A stretch of DNA of 64,000 nucleotides, taken from Nonomuraea helvata (GTDB lineage: Bacteria > Actinomycetota > Actinomycetes > Streptosporangiales > Streptosporangiaceae). How positions within the stretch are numbered: position 1 is the first letter of the stretch; each line of letters opens with the position of its first letter. The stretch is taken from contig NZ_BAAAXV010000005.1 in assembly GCF_039535785.1 (NCBI RefSeq), forward strand, positions 744,001-808,000. The letters run 5' to 3'. The notes below the pieces were generated by a model. That model did no database searches. It worked only from the letters and a program-made list of their open reading frames with translations, and was not told the DNA's origin. Position numbers and translations under genes: made by a program. Positions 8,257 through 17,688 of the stretch are shown here, one piece after another.

Positions 8257-9846
8257 TTACCGGGCGAGGGGTCCGGCTGCTTTGACGTGTACCCGCACGG
8301 CGGGCTGGGAGAGGTAGCTCAGCGGCACCTCGAGGAGGTCCACGATCTCTACGCCGGAGGGATCCGCCCCCGCCGCCACGGCTCGCGCCGCCGCTTCCTC
8401 CTTGGCCCTTTCGATCGCTTCTGACCGGCTATCTCCCGCTGGCAAGATCGTATCCACTCTGCCGCTCGCCAGCGCGATGGCCGCGCCCACGGCGTTGGCC
8501 ACTTCGGCGTGCTCCGGGCGGATGACCCGGCTCGCGCCCGGGATCACGTCGGGCAGCAGGAACGCCCCGCCACCCACCGCGACCAGCGGTCTGTCGGTTC
8601 TGCCGAGTGCCATCCTGTCCACGGCGTCGATGACCGTCTCGTCCGCGATGGCCACCGCTCTTTCCAGGATGTCTTCCATTCTTTCCGATATGTCGGCTCT
8701 TTCCGACATGTCGGCTTGGACGGCGGCTTCGAGGCGCTCTCGCCACCCGGCCACGCCCCGCGGGCTCCGGCCCGCCGCCACGGCCGCGTCGGTCATCGTC
8801 ACCGTGGCGCCGCCGAACACGAGTGCCTCCCTGACGATCCGGTAACCGACCGAGTCGGGGCCGATGCCGCCGTTCCGCACCACGGTCCCGCCGCCGAGCG
8901 CGATGGCCAGGATGTCGGGCATGCGGAAGTTCGTCAGCACCCCGCCGATCTCCACCGCCGCCGCCGACTCCCTGGGGAAGCCGCCGGCGAGCACGCCGAG
9001 GTCGGTGGACGTACCGCCCACATCCACCACGATCGCGTCCGACACCCCGGACAGGTACGCGGCTCCGCGCAGGGAGTTCGCCGGGCCGGAGCCGATCGTC
9101 GAGACCGGCAGCCGCGCGGCGTGCTCGAGCGTCATGAGCGTGCCGTCGTTCTGCGCCAGGTACGGCCGCGCGCCCAGGCCGCGTTCGGCCATCGCGGTGA
9201 CCAGGGCCTCGGTCACGTGGGCGGCGACGCCGTACAGGGCGGCGTTGAGCACGGTGGCGTTCTCGCGCTCGAGCAGGCCGAGCGAGCCGATCTCGTGGCT
9301 CACCGAGACCGGCAGGCCGTACTCGGCCTTGACCAGCTCCTCGACGAGCCGCTCGTGCTCGCCGCCGGCCGGGCTGAACACGCTGGTGACGGCCACGGCG
9401 TCGGCCTCCACGCCGTCCAGGAAGCGGCGGACCGCGTCGAGCCCCGGCGGGGCGATCTCGCGGCCGTCGACGTAGTGGCCGCCGGGCACGATCGCCTCCC
9501 CCGCCGAGACGGCCTCGCGCAGGTCGTCGGGCCAGCCGGAGAGCGGGGGGACGGAGGTGGTGGCGGGCGCGCCGAGCCGCAGCACGGCGACGCGGCCGAG
9601 GTTCCTGCGCTCCAGGATCGCGTTGGTGGCGTGCGTGGTGCCGAGCATGACCCGGCTGATCCGCTCCCATCCGCCCTCGAGCTCGCCGAGGACCGCGTCG
9701 AGGGCGGCCCGCAGCCCTTCGGTCACGTCCGGGGAGGTCGGGCGCTTGGCCTTGGCGATCACCTGGCCGTCGGCGCCGAGCACCACCGCGTCGGTGTTCG
9801 TGCCGCCGACGTCGATCCCGATCCGGAGCTCCGGCAGGTCAGCCAT
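8257..9846 (-). CDS. Hydantoinase/oxoprolinase family protein (HyuA type)
   Basis: A 529-residue protein of the ASKHA-fold hydantoinase A/oxoprolinase family. The N-terminal phosphate-binding motif is GIDVGGTNTDAVVL, followed by the conserved MLGTTHATNAI segment. A second nucleotide-binding loop (VVDVGGTSTDLGVLAGGFP) and GSGPANSLRGAAYL are characteristic of HyuA. Family members use ATP to open hydantoin or 5-oxoproline rings. It overlaps the DUF917 gene by 8 nt, and HyuA-DUF917 pairs are a common arrangement. The C-terminus carries a repeat-like helix with ISER/MSER motifs. Confidence 0.88.
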   Translation of the reverse strand: MADLPELRIGIDVGGTNTDAVVLGADGQVIAKAKRPTSPDVTEGLRAALDAVLGELEGGWERISRVMLGTTHATNAILERRNLGRVAVLRLGAPATTSVPPLSGWPDDLREAVSAGEAIVPGGHYVDGREIAPPGLDAVRRFLDGVEADAVAVTSVFSPAGGEHERLVEELVKAEYGLPVSVSHEIGSLGLLERENATVLNAALYGVAAHVTEALVTAMAERGLGARPYLAQNDGTLMTLEHAARLPVSTIGSGPANSLRGAAYLSGVSDAIVVDVGGTSTDLGVLAGGFPRESAAAVEIGGVLTNFRMPDILAIALGGGTVVRNGGIGPDSVGYRIVREALVFGGATVTMTDAAVAAGRSPRGVAGWRERLEAAVQADMSERADISERMEDILERAVAIADETVIDAVDRMALGRTDRPLVAVGGGAFLLPDVIPGASRVIRPEHAEVANAVGAAIALASGRVDTILPAGDSRSEAIERAKEEAAARAVAAGADPSGVEIVDLLEVPLSYLSQPAVRVHVKAAGPLAR

Positions 9847-10912
9847 GGGTTGTCAGCTCCTCGACGGGAAGGTAGTCCAGGTCGTACCCGAAGGCCCGCG
9901 GCCCGGCCGTGTCCAGGCCCTTGGGGGTGCGCCAGAGCGGGTCGCACGGCCAGGCGAGCACCGTGACGCGCTGGCCGTACCTGAGGGCCTCGGTCTGGAT
10001 CGCGCCGGCGGTCTCGGTGTCCACGACGGTGATGAGGTCGGGCACCATGGCCCGAACCCGGCCGTCCTCGAGGGCGACCAGGTTCTCGTTCTGCAGCTCC
10101 AGGGTGAGGCGGCGGCCCCGGTCGTCCCCGGTGCCCTCGATCGTGGCCGTCCCCCTGACGAACCCGCCGGTGGTGCGGCGTTCCACGTCCGTGAGCTTGC
10201 CGGTGATCAGCCGTACGGCGTCCAGGCTCTCCTGGAGCGCTCCGAGGGGGTCCGCCGTGCCCTCCGTGGCCCTGCCGATCTCGATGGCGCGGGTGACCGT
10301 ACCCTCGATGACCGCGCCCCTGGCCCGTGCGGTGGTGAGCACGTAGTCGGCCATCAGCGCGGTCGAGCCCGCGGCCACGCACACGGCGCGGGCGAGCCGC
10401 TCCGACCAGAGGCCGTCGACGGGGCGGATGGTCACCACGTTGCCCACGATGTCCGACATGATCACCAGGTCGGCCGGGAGTCCCGCCACGTACATGGAGA
10501 CCATCTGGACCTCGGGGAACGCCCGCCCCATGCCGTCGGCGTCGAGCAGCGGCAGCCCGAGCTGGGCCGCCCAGGCGACGGGCGCCACGCCGTTCGAGCC
10601 GCCGATCTCGGAGGACATGATCGCGCTCGGGGGGCGACCGAAGAGGCGTTCGACCTCCTCGGCGATGCGGCCGGGCTCGTCCGCACTGTGGATCATCTCG
10701 TGGCTGACGGTCGGGGCGCCGATGCCGGACAGCGGCACGATCAACGCGTCCTCGGGCAGGTCGTCCAGCTCGACCAGCGGCACCTCGCCGTGCTCGCGGA
10801 TGGCCCTGATCGCCGCCAGCGATCCCGTACGCACGTCGCCGCCGCCTCCGGTGCCGAGAACGGCGCACCCCCGGGCGAGAGCCGGAATGTCGCTCACATC
10901 AACGCTGCTCAT
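9839..10912 (-). CDS. DUF917 family protein
   Basis: A 357-residue DUF917 protein, first gene of the importer operon. Family features include the N-terminal GCAVLGTGGGGD, the loop SSEIGGSNGVAP and the segment LDADGMGRAFPE. DUF917 proteins usually accompany HyuA-like enzymes and permeases; their biochemical role is unsettled. The ATG at 10912 gives the usual N-terminus, but an ATG at 10939 is also in frame. Neither has a clear ribosome site, so the start is uncertain. Confidence 0.85.
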   Translation of the reverse strand: MSSVDVSDIPALARGCAVLGTGGGGDVRTGSLAAIRAIREHGEVPLVELDDLPEDALIVPLSGIGAPTVSHEMIHSADEPGRIAEEVERLFGRPPSAIMSSEIGGSNGVAPVAWAAQLGLPLLDADGMGRAFPEVQMVSMYVAGLPADLVIMSDIVGNVVTIRPVDGLWSERLARAVCVAAGSTALMADYVLTTARARGAVIEGTVTRAIEIGRATEGTADPLGALQESLDAVRLITGKLTDVERRTTGGFVRGTATIEGTGDDRGRRLTLELQNENLVALEDGRVRAMVPDLITVVDTETAGAIQTEALRYGQRVTVLAWPCDPLWRTPKGLDTAGPRAFGYDLDYLPVEELTTHG

Positions 10913-11025
10913 ATGGCGACACAACCAAGCACATTTCATCTCATTTAGCCAGTCCAGCGGATGTGCTTGTGCTTTACCTCCGTTCGCGGCCCTTGGTAGA
11001 CCTGAGATCGGGTAAGGGAGGGCGC

Positions 11026-11460
11026 ATGCGTATTTCGGTGGCCGCCGACAGCAAGGACGGCGTGGCGGAACGGGTCGTGGCGGAGCTGCGCAGGCGGGGG
11101 CACGAGGTGGTGACCCACGGCGCGCTCAGCGACGAGGAGCGCGCCGACTGGGCGTGGGCCTCCGAGCTGGCCGCCCGCGACGTGAGCGAGGGTCGGGCCG
11201 ACCAGGCGGTGGTCTGCTGCTGGACCGGTACGGGGGCGTCGATCGCGGCGAACAAGGTGCCGGGCGTCCGCGCGGCGCTCTGCGTGGACGCCTACACCGC
11301 CGACGGAGCCAGGAAGTGGAACGACGCCAACGTGCTGGCGCTCAGCCTCCGGCTCACCTCCGACGTGGTGCTCGACGAGATCCTCGCCGCCTGGCTGGAC
11401 GGGCGTCCCAGCACCGACGCCGCCGACCTGGCGAACGTCGCCCATCTTGAGGAGATCTGA
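11026..11460 (+). CDS. RpiB/LacA/LacB-family sugar-phosphate isomerase
   Basis: A 144-residue protein with the RpiB fold signature: N-terminal ISVAADSKDG, then the phosphate-binding loop TGTGASIAANK and WNDANVLALSLR. Family members interconvert aldose and ketose phosphates using a catalytic Cys in a CGTG motif. Here the local sequence is CCWTGTG, and Trp replaces the usual His before NDAN, so the substrate may differ from ribose 5-phosphate. The start is set by AAGGGAGG at 11014-11021. It is divergent from the DUF917 operon. Confidence 0.85.
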   Translation: MRISVAADSKDGVAERVVAELRRRGHEVVTHGALSDEERADWAWASELAARDVSEGRADQAVVCCWTGTGASIAANKVPGVRAALCVDAYTADGARKWNDANVLALSLRLTSDVVLDEILAAWLDGRPSTDAADLANVAHLEEI

Positions 11461-11475
11461 CTACCCTGTGTGGGT

Positions 11476-11697
11476 ATGGACTTACGCTGTACGCACTGCG
11501 GCGAAGAGGGGTTGGAGCCCGGGTTCATCATGGACTCGGGCGAGAACTCGCGCGGCTTCGCCAGGTGGGTCGAGGGCGCGCTTGAGCGTGGGATCTTCGG
11601 CGGCGCCAAGCTGATGGGCCGGCCGAAGTGGGAGATCGACGCCTACCGCTGCCGTTACTGCCACCACCTGGAGCTTTTCGCGGCCCGCCCCTCGTGA
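11476..11697 (+). CDS. Small zinc-ribbon protein
   Basis: A 73-residue protein with two Cys pairs placed like a zinc ribbon: CTHCG near the N-terminus and CRYCHHLELFA near the end. The middle is a short helix (GFARWVEGALERG). It follows the RpiB-like gene by 15 nt and may be co-transcribed. An in-frame GTG at 11470 is an alternative start. Its stop codon lies inside the first, degenerate copy of a short tandem repeat. The function is unknown. Confidence 0.65.
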   Translation: MDLRCTHCGEEGLEPGFIMDSGENSRGFARWVEGALERGIFGGAKLMGRPKWEIDAYRCRYCHHLELFAARPS

Positions 11698-11754
11698 GCC
11701 GGACCGGCCCGCTCTTGTGAGCGTGGCCGGTTTGCTCTTGTGAGCGTGGCCGGT
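11690..11754. repeat. Short tandem repeat, two perfect 21-bp copies plus one degenerate
   Basis: GCTCTTGTGAGCGTGGCCGG plus one base occurs at 11711-11731 and again at 11734-11754 (period 23). A degenerate third copy at about 11690-11710 covers the stop codon of the preceding gene. The repeats fill most of the gap before the amidohydrolase promoter. No function is visible. Confidence 0.8.
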
Positions 11755-11803
11755 CGCGGCCGAGGAGCGGAAATCGTCGGCGCCGCCGTTTAGGGTGCTT
11801 GGC

Positions 11804-12967
11804 ATGACCGACGTCCTGCTCCGCGGCGGGCTCCCCTGGGGGCTCGAGGGCCCTGCCGACGTCCTCGTCCGCGACGGCCGGATCCACCTCGTCGGCCAGG
11901 GCATCGACGCGCCCGGCGCCCGGGTCGTCGACATCGCGGGGCAGCTCGTGCTGCCCGGCCTCGTCGAGGCGCACTGCCATCTCGACAAGACCCTCTTCGG
12001 CGGCCCGTGGGTGCCCCACTCGGCCGATGACACGCTGGCCGGCCGCATCGGAAACGACCTCGGCCGCCGTGCGGAGCTGGGCGTGCCGAGCGTCGAGCGG
12101 ATCGGCGCGCTGCTGGAACGCATGAGCGCGGCGGGCACGTGCCATGTCCGCACCCACACCGACATCGACCCCGTCGTGGGGCTGCGGGGCGTGGAGGCCG
12201 TGCTCGAGGCCGCCGCGGGCTCCCCCGTCGACGTGCGCCAGGTGGCGTTCCCGCAGCACGGCGTGCTGATCAACCCCGGCACGGCCGAGCTGCTCGAAGA
12301 GGCGCTGAAGAGCGGCGTCGAGGCGGTCGGCGGCCTCGACCCGGCGGGCATCGACCGCGACCCCGTACGCCACCTCGACCTGATCTTCGGGCTGGCGGAG
12401 CGCTACGGCGCCCATCTCGACCTCCACCTGCACGACGGCGGCTCGCTGGGCGGGTGGGAGCTCGAGCTCATCACCGAACGCACCCGGGCGCTGGGGCTGG
12501 GCGGCCGGGTGACGGTCAGCCACGCGTACGCGCTCGGCCAGCTCGACGACGCCTACCAGGATCGGCTGGTCCAGGGCTTCGCCGAGGCGGGCGTCGCCAT
12601 CGCGACCGCGGCCGTCTACAGCTTCCCCGTGCCGCCGATCAAGAAGCTGCGGGCCGCGGGGGTCACGGTCGCCTGCGGCCACGACGGCATCCGCGATCTG
12701 TGGGGCCCGTACGGCAGCGGCGACATGCTGGAGCGGGCGATGCACGTCGCCTACCGCAGCACGTTCAGGAGGGACCAGGACATCGAGCTGGCGCTGGAGG
12801 CCGCCACCTACGGCGGGGCCCGCGCGCTCGGGCTGGAGTCGTACGGGCTGGCGCCGGGTGACCGGGCCGACCTCGTCGTCGTGCCGTGCGGGGGCGCGGC
12901 GGAGGCGGTGGTCGTTCACCCTGCGCGCACACTGGTCATGAAAGACGGCGTAGTCCTGCACAATTGA
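11804..12967 (+). CDS. Amidohydrolase, cytosine-deaminase-like
   Basis: A 387-residue metal-dependent hydrolase of the amidohydrolase superfamily. It has the HxH metal pair (EAHCHLDKT), a CodA-like HTDIDP segment, a further His pair (LHLHDGG), SHAYALG, and the metal Asp region GHDGIRDLWGPYG. This pattern matches cytosine deaminase and related deaminases of N-heterocycles. A TAGGGT -10 box at 11791-11796 lies 7 nt before the ATG, so the mRNA is probably leaderless. Proximity to the HyuA/DUF917 importer operon suggests a related catabolic role (inference). Confidence 0.85.
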   Translation: MTDVLLRGGLPWGLEGPADVLVRDGRIHLVGQGIDAPGARVVDIAGQLVLPGLVEAHCHLDKTLFGGPWVPHSADDTLAGRIGNDLGRRAELGVPSVERIGALLERMSAAGTCHVRTHTDIDPVVGLRGVEAVLEAAAGSPVDVRQVAFPQHGVLINPGTAELLEEALKSGVEAVGGLDPAGIDRDPVRHLDLIFGLAERYGAHLDLHLHDGGSLGGWELELITERTRALGLGGRVTVSHAYALGQLDDAYQDRLVQGFAEAGVAIATAAVYSFPVPPIKKLRAAGVTVACGHDGIRDLWGPYGSGDMLERAMHVAYRSTFRRDQDIELALEAATYGGARALGLESYGLAPGDRADLVVVPCGGAAEAVVVHPARTLVMKDGVVLHN

Positions 12968-12994
12968 CCGGCGGGACCATCGAAAGGCAGGCAA

Positions 12995-15475
12995 GTGCTC
13001 TCTATTCACCAGCGGATCGCGGCAGAGCTGGGCGTACGCGACGGCCAGGTGCAGGCGGCCGTCGATCTGCTCGACGGCGGCGCGACCGTGCCGTTCATCG
13101 CGCGATACCGGAAAGAGGCCACCGGCGCCCTCGACGACGCGCAGCTGCGCACGCTCGAAGAGCGGCTGCGCTACCTTCGCGAGCTGGAGGAGCGCAGGAC
13201 GGCGATCCTCGAGTCGATCGAGTCTCAGGGCAAGCTCGACGACGAGCTGCGCGAGCAGATCATGGCAGCGGAGACCAAGGCCAGGCTCGAGGACATCTAC
13301 CTGCCTTACAAGCCCAAGCGGCGCACCAAGGCGCAGATCGCCCGCGAGCTGGGCCTTGAGCCGCTGGCCGACCAGCTGCTCGGCGACCCCACGCTCGACC
13401 CCGCCGCGACGGCCGAGGGCTTCGTCACCGAGGGCGTGGCCGACGCGGGCGCCGCACTCGAGGGGGCCAGGGCGATCCTGATCGAGCGGTTCGCCGAGGA
13501 CGCCGACCTGATCGGCGGTCTGCGCGAGCAGCTGTGGAGCCGCGGTCGGCTGGTGTCGAAGGTGCGCGAGGGCAAGGAGGAGGCGGGAGCCAAGTTCTCC
13601 GACTACTTCGAGTTCGGCGAGCCGTTCACGAAGCTGCCCTCCCACCGGATCCTCGCCATGTTCAGGGGGGAGAAGGAGGAGGTGCTCTCCGTCACGCTGG
13701 AGCCCGACGACAGCCCCGACTACGAGCTGCGCATCGCCTCCCGCTTCGGCGTCTCCGACCAGGGCCGGCCTGCCGACAAGTGGCTGGGCGAGACCGTGCG
13801 CTGGGCCTGGCGCACCCGCATCCTCGTGCATCTCGGCATCGACCTGCGGATGCGGCTGTGGCAGGCGGCCGAGGACGAGGCGGTGCGGGTCTTCGCGGCC
13901 AACCTGCGCGACCTGCTGCTCGCCGCCCCCGCCGGGAGCCGGGCCACGATGGGCCTCGACCCCGGCCTGCGTACGGGCGTGAAGGTCGCCGTGGTCGACG
14001 CCACGGGCAAGGTCGTCGAGACGGCGACCATCTACCCTCATGAGCCCAAGCGGCAGTGGGACCAGTCGCTGGCCGTCCTCGGCGCGCTCGCGCAGCGCCA
14101 CGGGGTCGAGCTGATCGCCATCGGCAACGGCACCGCCTCGCGCGAGACCGACAAGCTGGCCGGCGAGCTGGTCCAGCACATGCCGTCGATCACCAAGATC
14201 GTGGTTTCGGAGGCCGGGGCCTCGGTCTACTCCGCCTCGCCGTACGCGTCGCAGGAGCTGCCCGAGCTCGACGTGTCCCTGCGCGGGGCGGTGTCGATCG
14301 CCCGCAGGCTCCAGGACCCGCTGGCCGAGCTGGTCAAGATCGACCCCAAGTCGATCGGCGTCGGCCAGTACCAGCACGACCTGGCCGAGTCCAAGCTCTC
14401 CCGCTCGCTCGACGCGGTGGTCGAAGACTGCGTCAACGCCGTCGGCGTCGACGTCAACACCGCGTCGGCGCCGCTGCTCACGCGGGTGTCCGGCATCGGC
14501 TCCACGCTGGCCGAGAGCATCGTCCGCCACCGTGACGCCAACGGCCCCTTCAGGACGCGTGCCGCCCTCAAGGGCGTGCCCCGGCTCGGGCCCAAGGCGT
14601 TCGAGCAGTGCGCGGGCTTCCTGCGCATCCGCGGCGGCGACGACCCGCTCGACGTGTCGAGCGTCCACCCCGAGGCCTACCCGGTGGTCCGCCGCATCCT
14701 CACCTCGGCCAAGACCGACCTCAAGTCCCTGATCGGTAACACGGCGGCGCTGCGGGCCATGAAGCCCGCCGAGTTCACGGACGACACGTTCGGTCTGCCG
14801 ACGGTCACCGACATCCTGCGCGAGCTGGAGAAGCCCGGCCGCGACCCGCGGCCCGCCTTCAAGACCGCCACCTTCAAGGAGGGGGTCGAGAAGATCTCCG
14901 ACCTGACCTCAGGGATGATCCTCGAGGGTGTGGTCACCAACGTCGCCGCCTTCGGCGCGTTCGTGGACATCGGCGTCCACCAGGACGGCCTGGTCCACGT
15001 TTCCGCCATGTCCCGAAATTTCGTGAAGGACCCCCGCGATGTGGTCAAGCCCGGCGACATCGTCCGCGTCAAGGTCCTCGACGTCGACATTCCCCGCAAG
15101 CGCATCTCCCTGACCCTCCGGCTGGAGGACGAGACGCCGGCCCAGGCCTCGGGCGACGGCTCACGCAGGGGTTCGGGCCGCGGCGACGGCGCACGGGGTG
15201 ACGGACGGGGTGACGGCCAGCGCGACCGCGCCCAGAGCCGGGGCGACGGCCGCCGCGGTGGCGACAGCGGCCGCGGTGGCGAAGGAAGCCGAGGCGGGGA
15301 CGGCCGGGGCGGCGCTGGGGGCCGTGGTGGCGACGGCGGCCGAGGCGGCGACGGTGGCCAGCGCGGGCGCGGAGACGGCCAGCGCGGCGGCGGCCGCCGC
15401 CAGGACCGCCCGGCACCCACCGGCGCGATGGCCGAAGCCCTCCGCAAGGCGGGCCTCACCGGCAACGACCGCTAA
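12995..15475 (+). CDS. tex: Tex-family transcription accessory protein with RGD/RGG-rich tail
   Basis: An 826-residue Tex protein. In order: N-terminal helical domain ([15 protein letters not shown]), YqgF-like RNase H fold ([16 protein letters not shown]), helix-hairpin-helix region ([19 protein letters not shown]), and an S1 RNA-binding domain ([31 protein letters not shown]). Tex binds nucleic acid and affects transcription and stress survival. The last 100 or so residues after the S1 domain are almost only Gly, Arg, Asp, Ser and Gln, a disordered low-complexity extension longer than in most Tex proteins. It starts with GTG after GAAAGGCAGG, 27 nt behind the amidohydrolase. Confidence 0.95.
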   Translation: MLSIHQRIAAELGVRDGQVQAAVDLLDGGATVPFIARYRKEATGALDDAQLRTLEERLRYLRELEERRTAILESIESQGKLDDELREQIMAAETKARLEDIYLPYKPKRRTKAQIARELGLEPLADQLLGDPTLDPAATAEGFVTEGVADAGAALEGARAILIERFAEDADLIGGLREQLWSRGRLVSKVREGKEEAGAKFSDYFEFGEPFTKLPSHRILAMFRGEKEEVLSVTLEPDDSPDYELRIASRFGVSDQGRPADKWLGETVRWAWRTRILVHLGIDLRMRLWQAAEDEAVRVFAANLRDLLLAAPAGSRATMGLDPGLRTGVKVAVVDATGKVVETATIYPHEPKRQWDQSLAVLGALAQRHGVELIAIGNGTASRETDKLAGELVQHMPSITKIVVSEAGASVYSASPYASQELPELDVSLRGAVSIARRLQDPLAELVKIDPKSIGVGQYQHDLAESKLSRSLDAVVEDCVNAVGVDVNTASAPLLTRVSGIGSTLAESIVRHRDANGPFRTRAALKGVPRLGPKAFEQCAGFLRIRGGDDPLDVSSVHPEAYPVVRRILTSAKTDLKSLIGNTAALRAMKPAEFTDDTFGLPTVTDILRELEKPGRDPRPAFKTATFKEGVEKISDLTSGMILEGVVTNVAAFGAFVDIGVHQDGLVHVSAMSRNFVKDPRDVVKPGDIVRVKVLDVDIPRKRISLTLRLEDETPAQASGDGSRRGSGRGDGARGDGRGDGQRDRAQSRGDGRRGGDSGRGGEGSRGGDGRGGAGGRGGDGGRGGDGGQRGRGDGQRGGGRRQDRPAPTGAMAEALRKAGLTGNDR

Positions 15476-15520
15476 CCTGCCGGCACCCGTCCACGCCGAC
15501 CGGCCAGCCGCCGGTCTGCG

Positions 15521-15557
15521 CCCGCGTGTGGCGGCGCGACTCGCCGCCACACGCGGG
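15521..15557 (+). terminator. Strong hairpin terminator downstream of tex
   Basis: A perfect 16-bp stem (CCCGCGTGTGGCGGCG at 15521-15536 with its complement at 15542-15557) around a 5-nt CGACT loop, 45 nt after the tex stop. There is no T run, as is common for actinomycete intrinsic terminators. Confidence 0.8.
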
Positions 15558-15867
15558 TGACGAAAACGCCACCCCACATACCGCACCACCAGAAGCGGGC
15601 CAGCGTGCCACCGCAGGCCTGACGAGGCGGAGAGTCATCAACACCCCGTCTCGCGCCCGTTGGGTGCCCCTAAACTCGGATGACAGAACGGAGGGCGCCA
15701 CACTGCGCCTCTCGGTTGCATGTCGCCGCGTACTGGGTGCGAGACATCGAGCCACCACCGGTAATGTCCATAGCGCCTCGGCCTTGAGGCCGATGAGTGA
15801 AGCCGACTTACCGCACAGCGGACAGGAGCATCCGTTGCGCCGTCAGGCAAACGGCGCTCGTGTGATT

Positions 15868-16252
15868 TCACATCGACGTTTTTGCTGCTCGATGTACTGA
15901 TGTACGACAGTCAGCGGCACCTCGCCACGGCTTTCGGCAAAGTGTGAGCCGCACCAAGGTATCCGCCCTACAAATACCGCCGCGCGCGTGAGTCGTGTTC
16001 CTTGCACAGCAGCCGGGCCGAAACGCCCTCAAGGGAATTGACCAACTCAGAGATGACGAGCTTGGGCGAGCGGTGAACGGACAGGTGCGCGTGATCGTGC
16101 TCGCCGTTGGCTCGGCGAAGTTCAGCTTCAAAGTCGGCGCACACGTCCACCATGATCCCCTCGAACCGCTTCAGCCTGGCATCGGCGAAGACATAACGCC
16201 GATATCTGGCAAAAACCAAATGACATAAGGCTGCATACGACGTGCCGCGTGT
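15868..16252 (-). pseudogene. Broken IS200-type TnpA (HUH/Y1 transposase)
   Basis: Reading on the minus strand from about 16250, the sequence gives typical TnpA segments: HLVFARYRRYVF, IMVDVCADFEAELR, NGEHDHAHLSVH (the HUH-type His pair) and LVNSLEGVSARLL. A TAG stop at 15968-15970 replaces the Trp of the usual KYLWGGHFWSPSY motif. The rest (LTVVHQYIEQQKR) continues in another frame, so there is also a frameshift. Ordinary Y1 transposition by this copy should be dead. Confidence 0.8.
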
Positions 16253-16315
16253 CTACCTATATCGAGGTTTGAAACGCTACTTCAGTGACACAAATAACTG
16301 ATATGATCACAGATT

Positions 16316-17629
16316 GTGACGAGCGAATCGGCGAGGAAGGGCCTGCAGTTCGGGCACCGCGCCCGGCTGATGCTGACGCCCGCCCAGGTCCGCCTAATCG
16401 ATGAACAGGCGCATGCCGCCCGTGCACTGTGGAATCTACTGCACGACTGGTGGACGATGCTAGGCAAGGACAAGCGCTCACTTGCCACAGCAGACGCCGC
16501 GATACGCCAGGCCCGCAAAGACATCGACTGGCTCGCTGTTCTGCCCGCCCAAGCCTCGCAGGCAGTTCTCAAGACATATTTCCAGGCCTGGCAGAACCAC
16601 TGGGAAGGTCGAGCCGACAAGCCGAAATTCAAAGCCCGTCTGCGCGCGGTGATGTCTGTGGACATCCCCCAGGGCCGCGACCTACGTATCATGCGGGTAC
16701 ACCGCCGCTGGGGCATGGTCACCATCCCAAAAGTTGGACGGGTCCGGTTCCGCTGGACCAGGGATCTGCCCATCGGCAAGAAGGCGAGCGCCAACAACCG
16801 GATTACCGGTGCGCGGCTGGTCAAGGATCCGCTGGGCTGGCACATCGCCCTTCGCGTCCAGGCTCTTCAGCCCGAGCCTGAGCGACACCAGGGGCCGGAA
16901 GTTGGCCTCGATGCCGGCGTGAGCGTGCCCCTGGCTCTGTCGGACGGCAACCATCAGACCCACGATGAGTGGAGGTCCACCAAGGACAAGCCGAACGTCT
17001 GGCTGACCGACAAGGAACAGGCCAAGCTGCTCGCGCTACAGCAGCGGGCAGCCCGCCGCAAGAGCTTCCGCAAGCCGGGTGAGCGCACCTCGCACCGTCT
17101 GCGGGCCACCTATGACCAGATCGCTAGCCTGGGCGCTAGAGCCAAGCGCCGGGCAGTGGACTGGCAGCACCAGACCACCACCGAGATCGCCCGCACCTAC
17201 AGCGTGATCGTGGTGGAAGACTTGACCATCACGAACATGGTCAAGAGCGCCAAGGGAACCGTCGAGAAGCCGGGAAAGAACGTTGCACAAAAGTCCGGCC
17301 TGAACCGCTCCATTAGCCAGGAGGCATGGGGCCGCACCGTGACGATGCTGACGTACAAGGCGGCGCGCTACGGCGGCATCCTGCACAAAGTTCCCGCCCC
17401 TGGTACCTCCCAGCGCTGCTCAGTCTGCGGGTTCACTACCCCGGGCAGCCGGGAGAGCCAGGCCATGTTCGCCTGCAAGAACGAAGGCTGCGGCTGGTCC
17501 GGGAACGCCGACCACAACGCCGCCCGCAACATCTTGCACCTGTACCGGATGGGCCTTGCGCTCGTCCCGGTTGCCGGGAGGGCAATCGTCAGGCGCGCTC
17601 ACCGCGTCGAGCCCGCCACCGCAAGGTAG
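16316..17629 (+). CDS. tnpB: TnpB, RNA-guided nuclease of the IS605 OrfB family
   Basis: A full-length 437-residue TnpB. The RuvC residues are present: D199 in GLDAGVSVPLA, E301 in VIVVEDLTI and D399 in GNADHNAARNI. Between them is the zinc finger C368-x2-C371 ... C387-x4-C392. TnpB proteins cut DNA next to a short TAM, guided by an RNA from the element's right end, and help retain the transposon. A TATGAT -10 at 16302-16307 is 8 nt before the GTG, so it is probably leaderless. TnpA is broken while TnpB is intact, so TnpB has been kept without its partner. Confidence 0.93.
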   Translation: MTSESARKGLQFGHRARLMLTPAQVRLIDEQAHAARALWNLLHDWWTMLGKDKRSLATADAAIRQARKDIDWLAVLPAQASQAVLKTYFQAWQNHWEGRADKPKFKARLRAVMSVDIPQGRDLRIMRVHRRWGMVTIPKVGRVRFRWTRDLPIGKKASANNRITGARLVKDPLGWHIALRVQALQPEPERHQGPEVGLDAGVSVPLALSDGNHQTHDEWRSTKDKPNVWLTDKEQAKLLALQQRAARRKSFRKPGERTSHRLRATYDQIASLGARAKRRAVDWQHQTTTEIARTYSVIVVEDLTITNMVKSAKGTVEKPGKNVAQKSGLNRSISQEAWGRTVTMLTYKAARYGGILHKVPAPGTSQRCSVCGFTTPGSRESQAMFACKNEGCGWSGNADHNAARNILHLYRMGLALVPVAGRAIVRRAHRVEPATAR

Positions 17630-17688
17630 GAGGGAATCTCCTCCGTTCGCCGGAGGAGAACACTTCAATGTTCGCGCAGCTGCCAGGG
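17500..17688 (+). ncRNA. Predicted omega/reRNA scaffold with adjoining guide
   Basis: In IS605 elements the guide RNA overlaps the end of tnpB and the right end; its guide is the flanking host DNA. Here a 9-bp hairpin (TCTCCTCCG, TTCGC loop, CGGAGGAGA; 17637-17659) is followed by the likely right-end terminus at about 17668. The predicted guide is the next 15-20 nt, from about 17669, which lie in the 3' end of the saccharopine-dehydrogenase-like gene. The 5' boundary is arbitrary. Confidence 0.5.

Larger units (their letters stand above)
15837..17668. mobile_element. IS200/IS605-type element with dead tnpA and intact tnpB
   Basis: Divergent tnpA (minus, broken) and tnpB (plus, intact) genes match the IS605 layout. 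A candidate left-end hairpin (GCGCCGT, 7-nt loop, ACGGCGC) is at 15837-15857, next to the 3' end of tnpA. A right-end hairpin follows tnpB at 17637-17659, and the element ends near CACTTCAA at 17661-17668. Such elements move as single strands using subterminal hairpins and make no target duplication. The left border is a guess; the right border is better supported because the coding sequence of the next gene begins there. Confidence 0.7.

Noticed and set aside
11528-14668. A 1046-codon minus-strand open frame over the amidohydrolase and tex genes
   Set aside because: Same GC-bias artefact; it lacks any motif and covers two well-supported genes on the other strand.
15158-15415. Repeated short GC-rich units suggesting a CRISPR or minisatellite array
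   Set aside because: They are codon-level repeats of the Gly/Arg/Asp tail of Tex, in frame, with no spacers. No CRISPR array was seen anywhere.
15558-15836. Possible gene or second element between the tex terminator and the IS605-type element
   Set aside because: The only long plus-strand frame here (to 15900) has no start signal or motif. A small TCGGCC-TTGA-GGCCGA hairpin at 15778-15793 was seen, but I could not tie it to a function.
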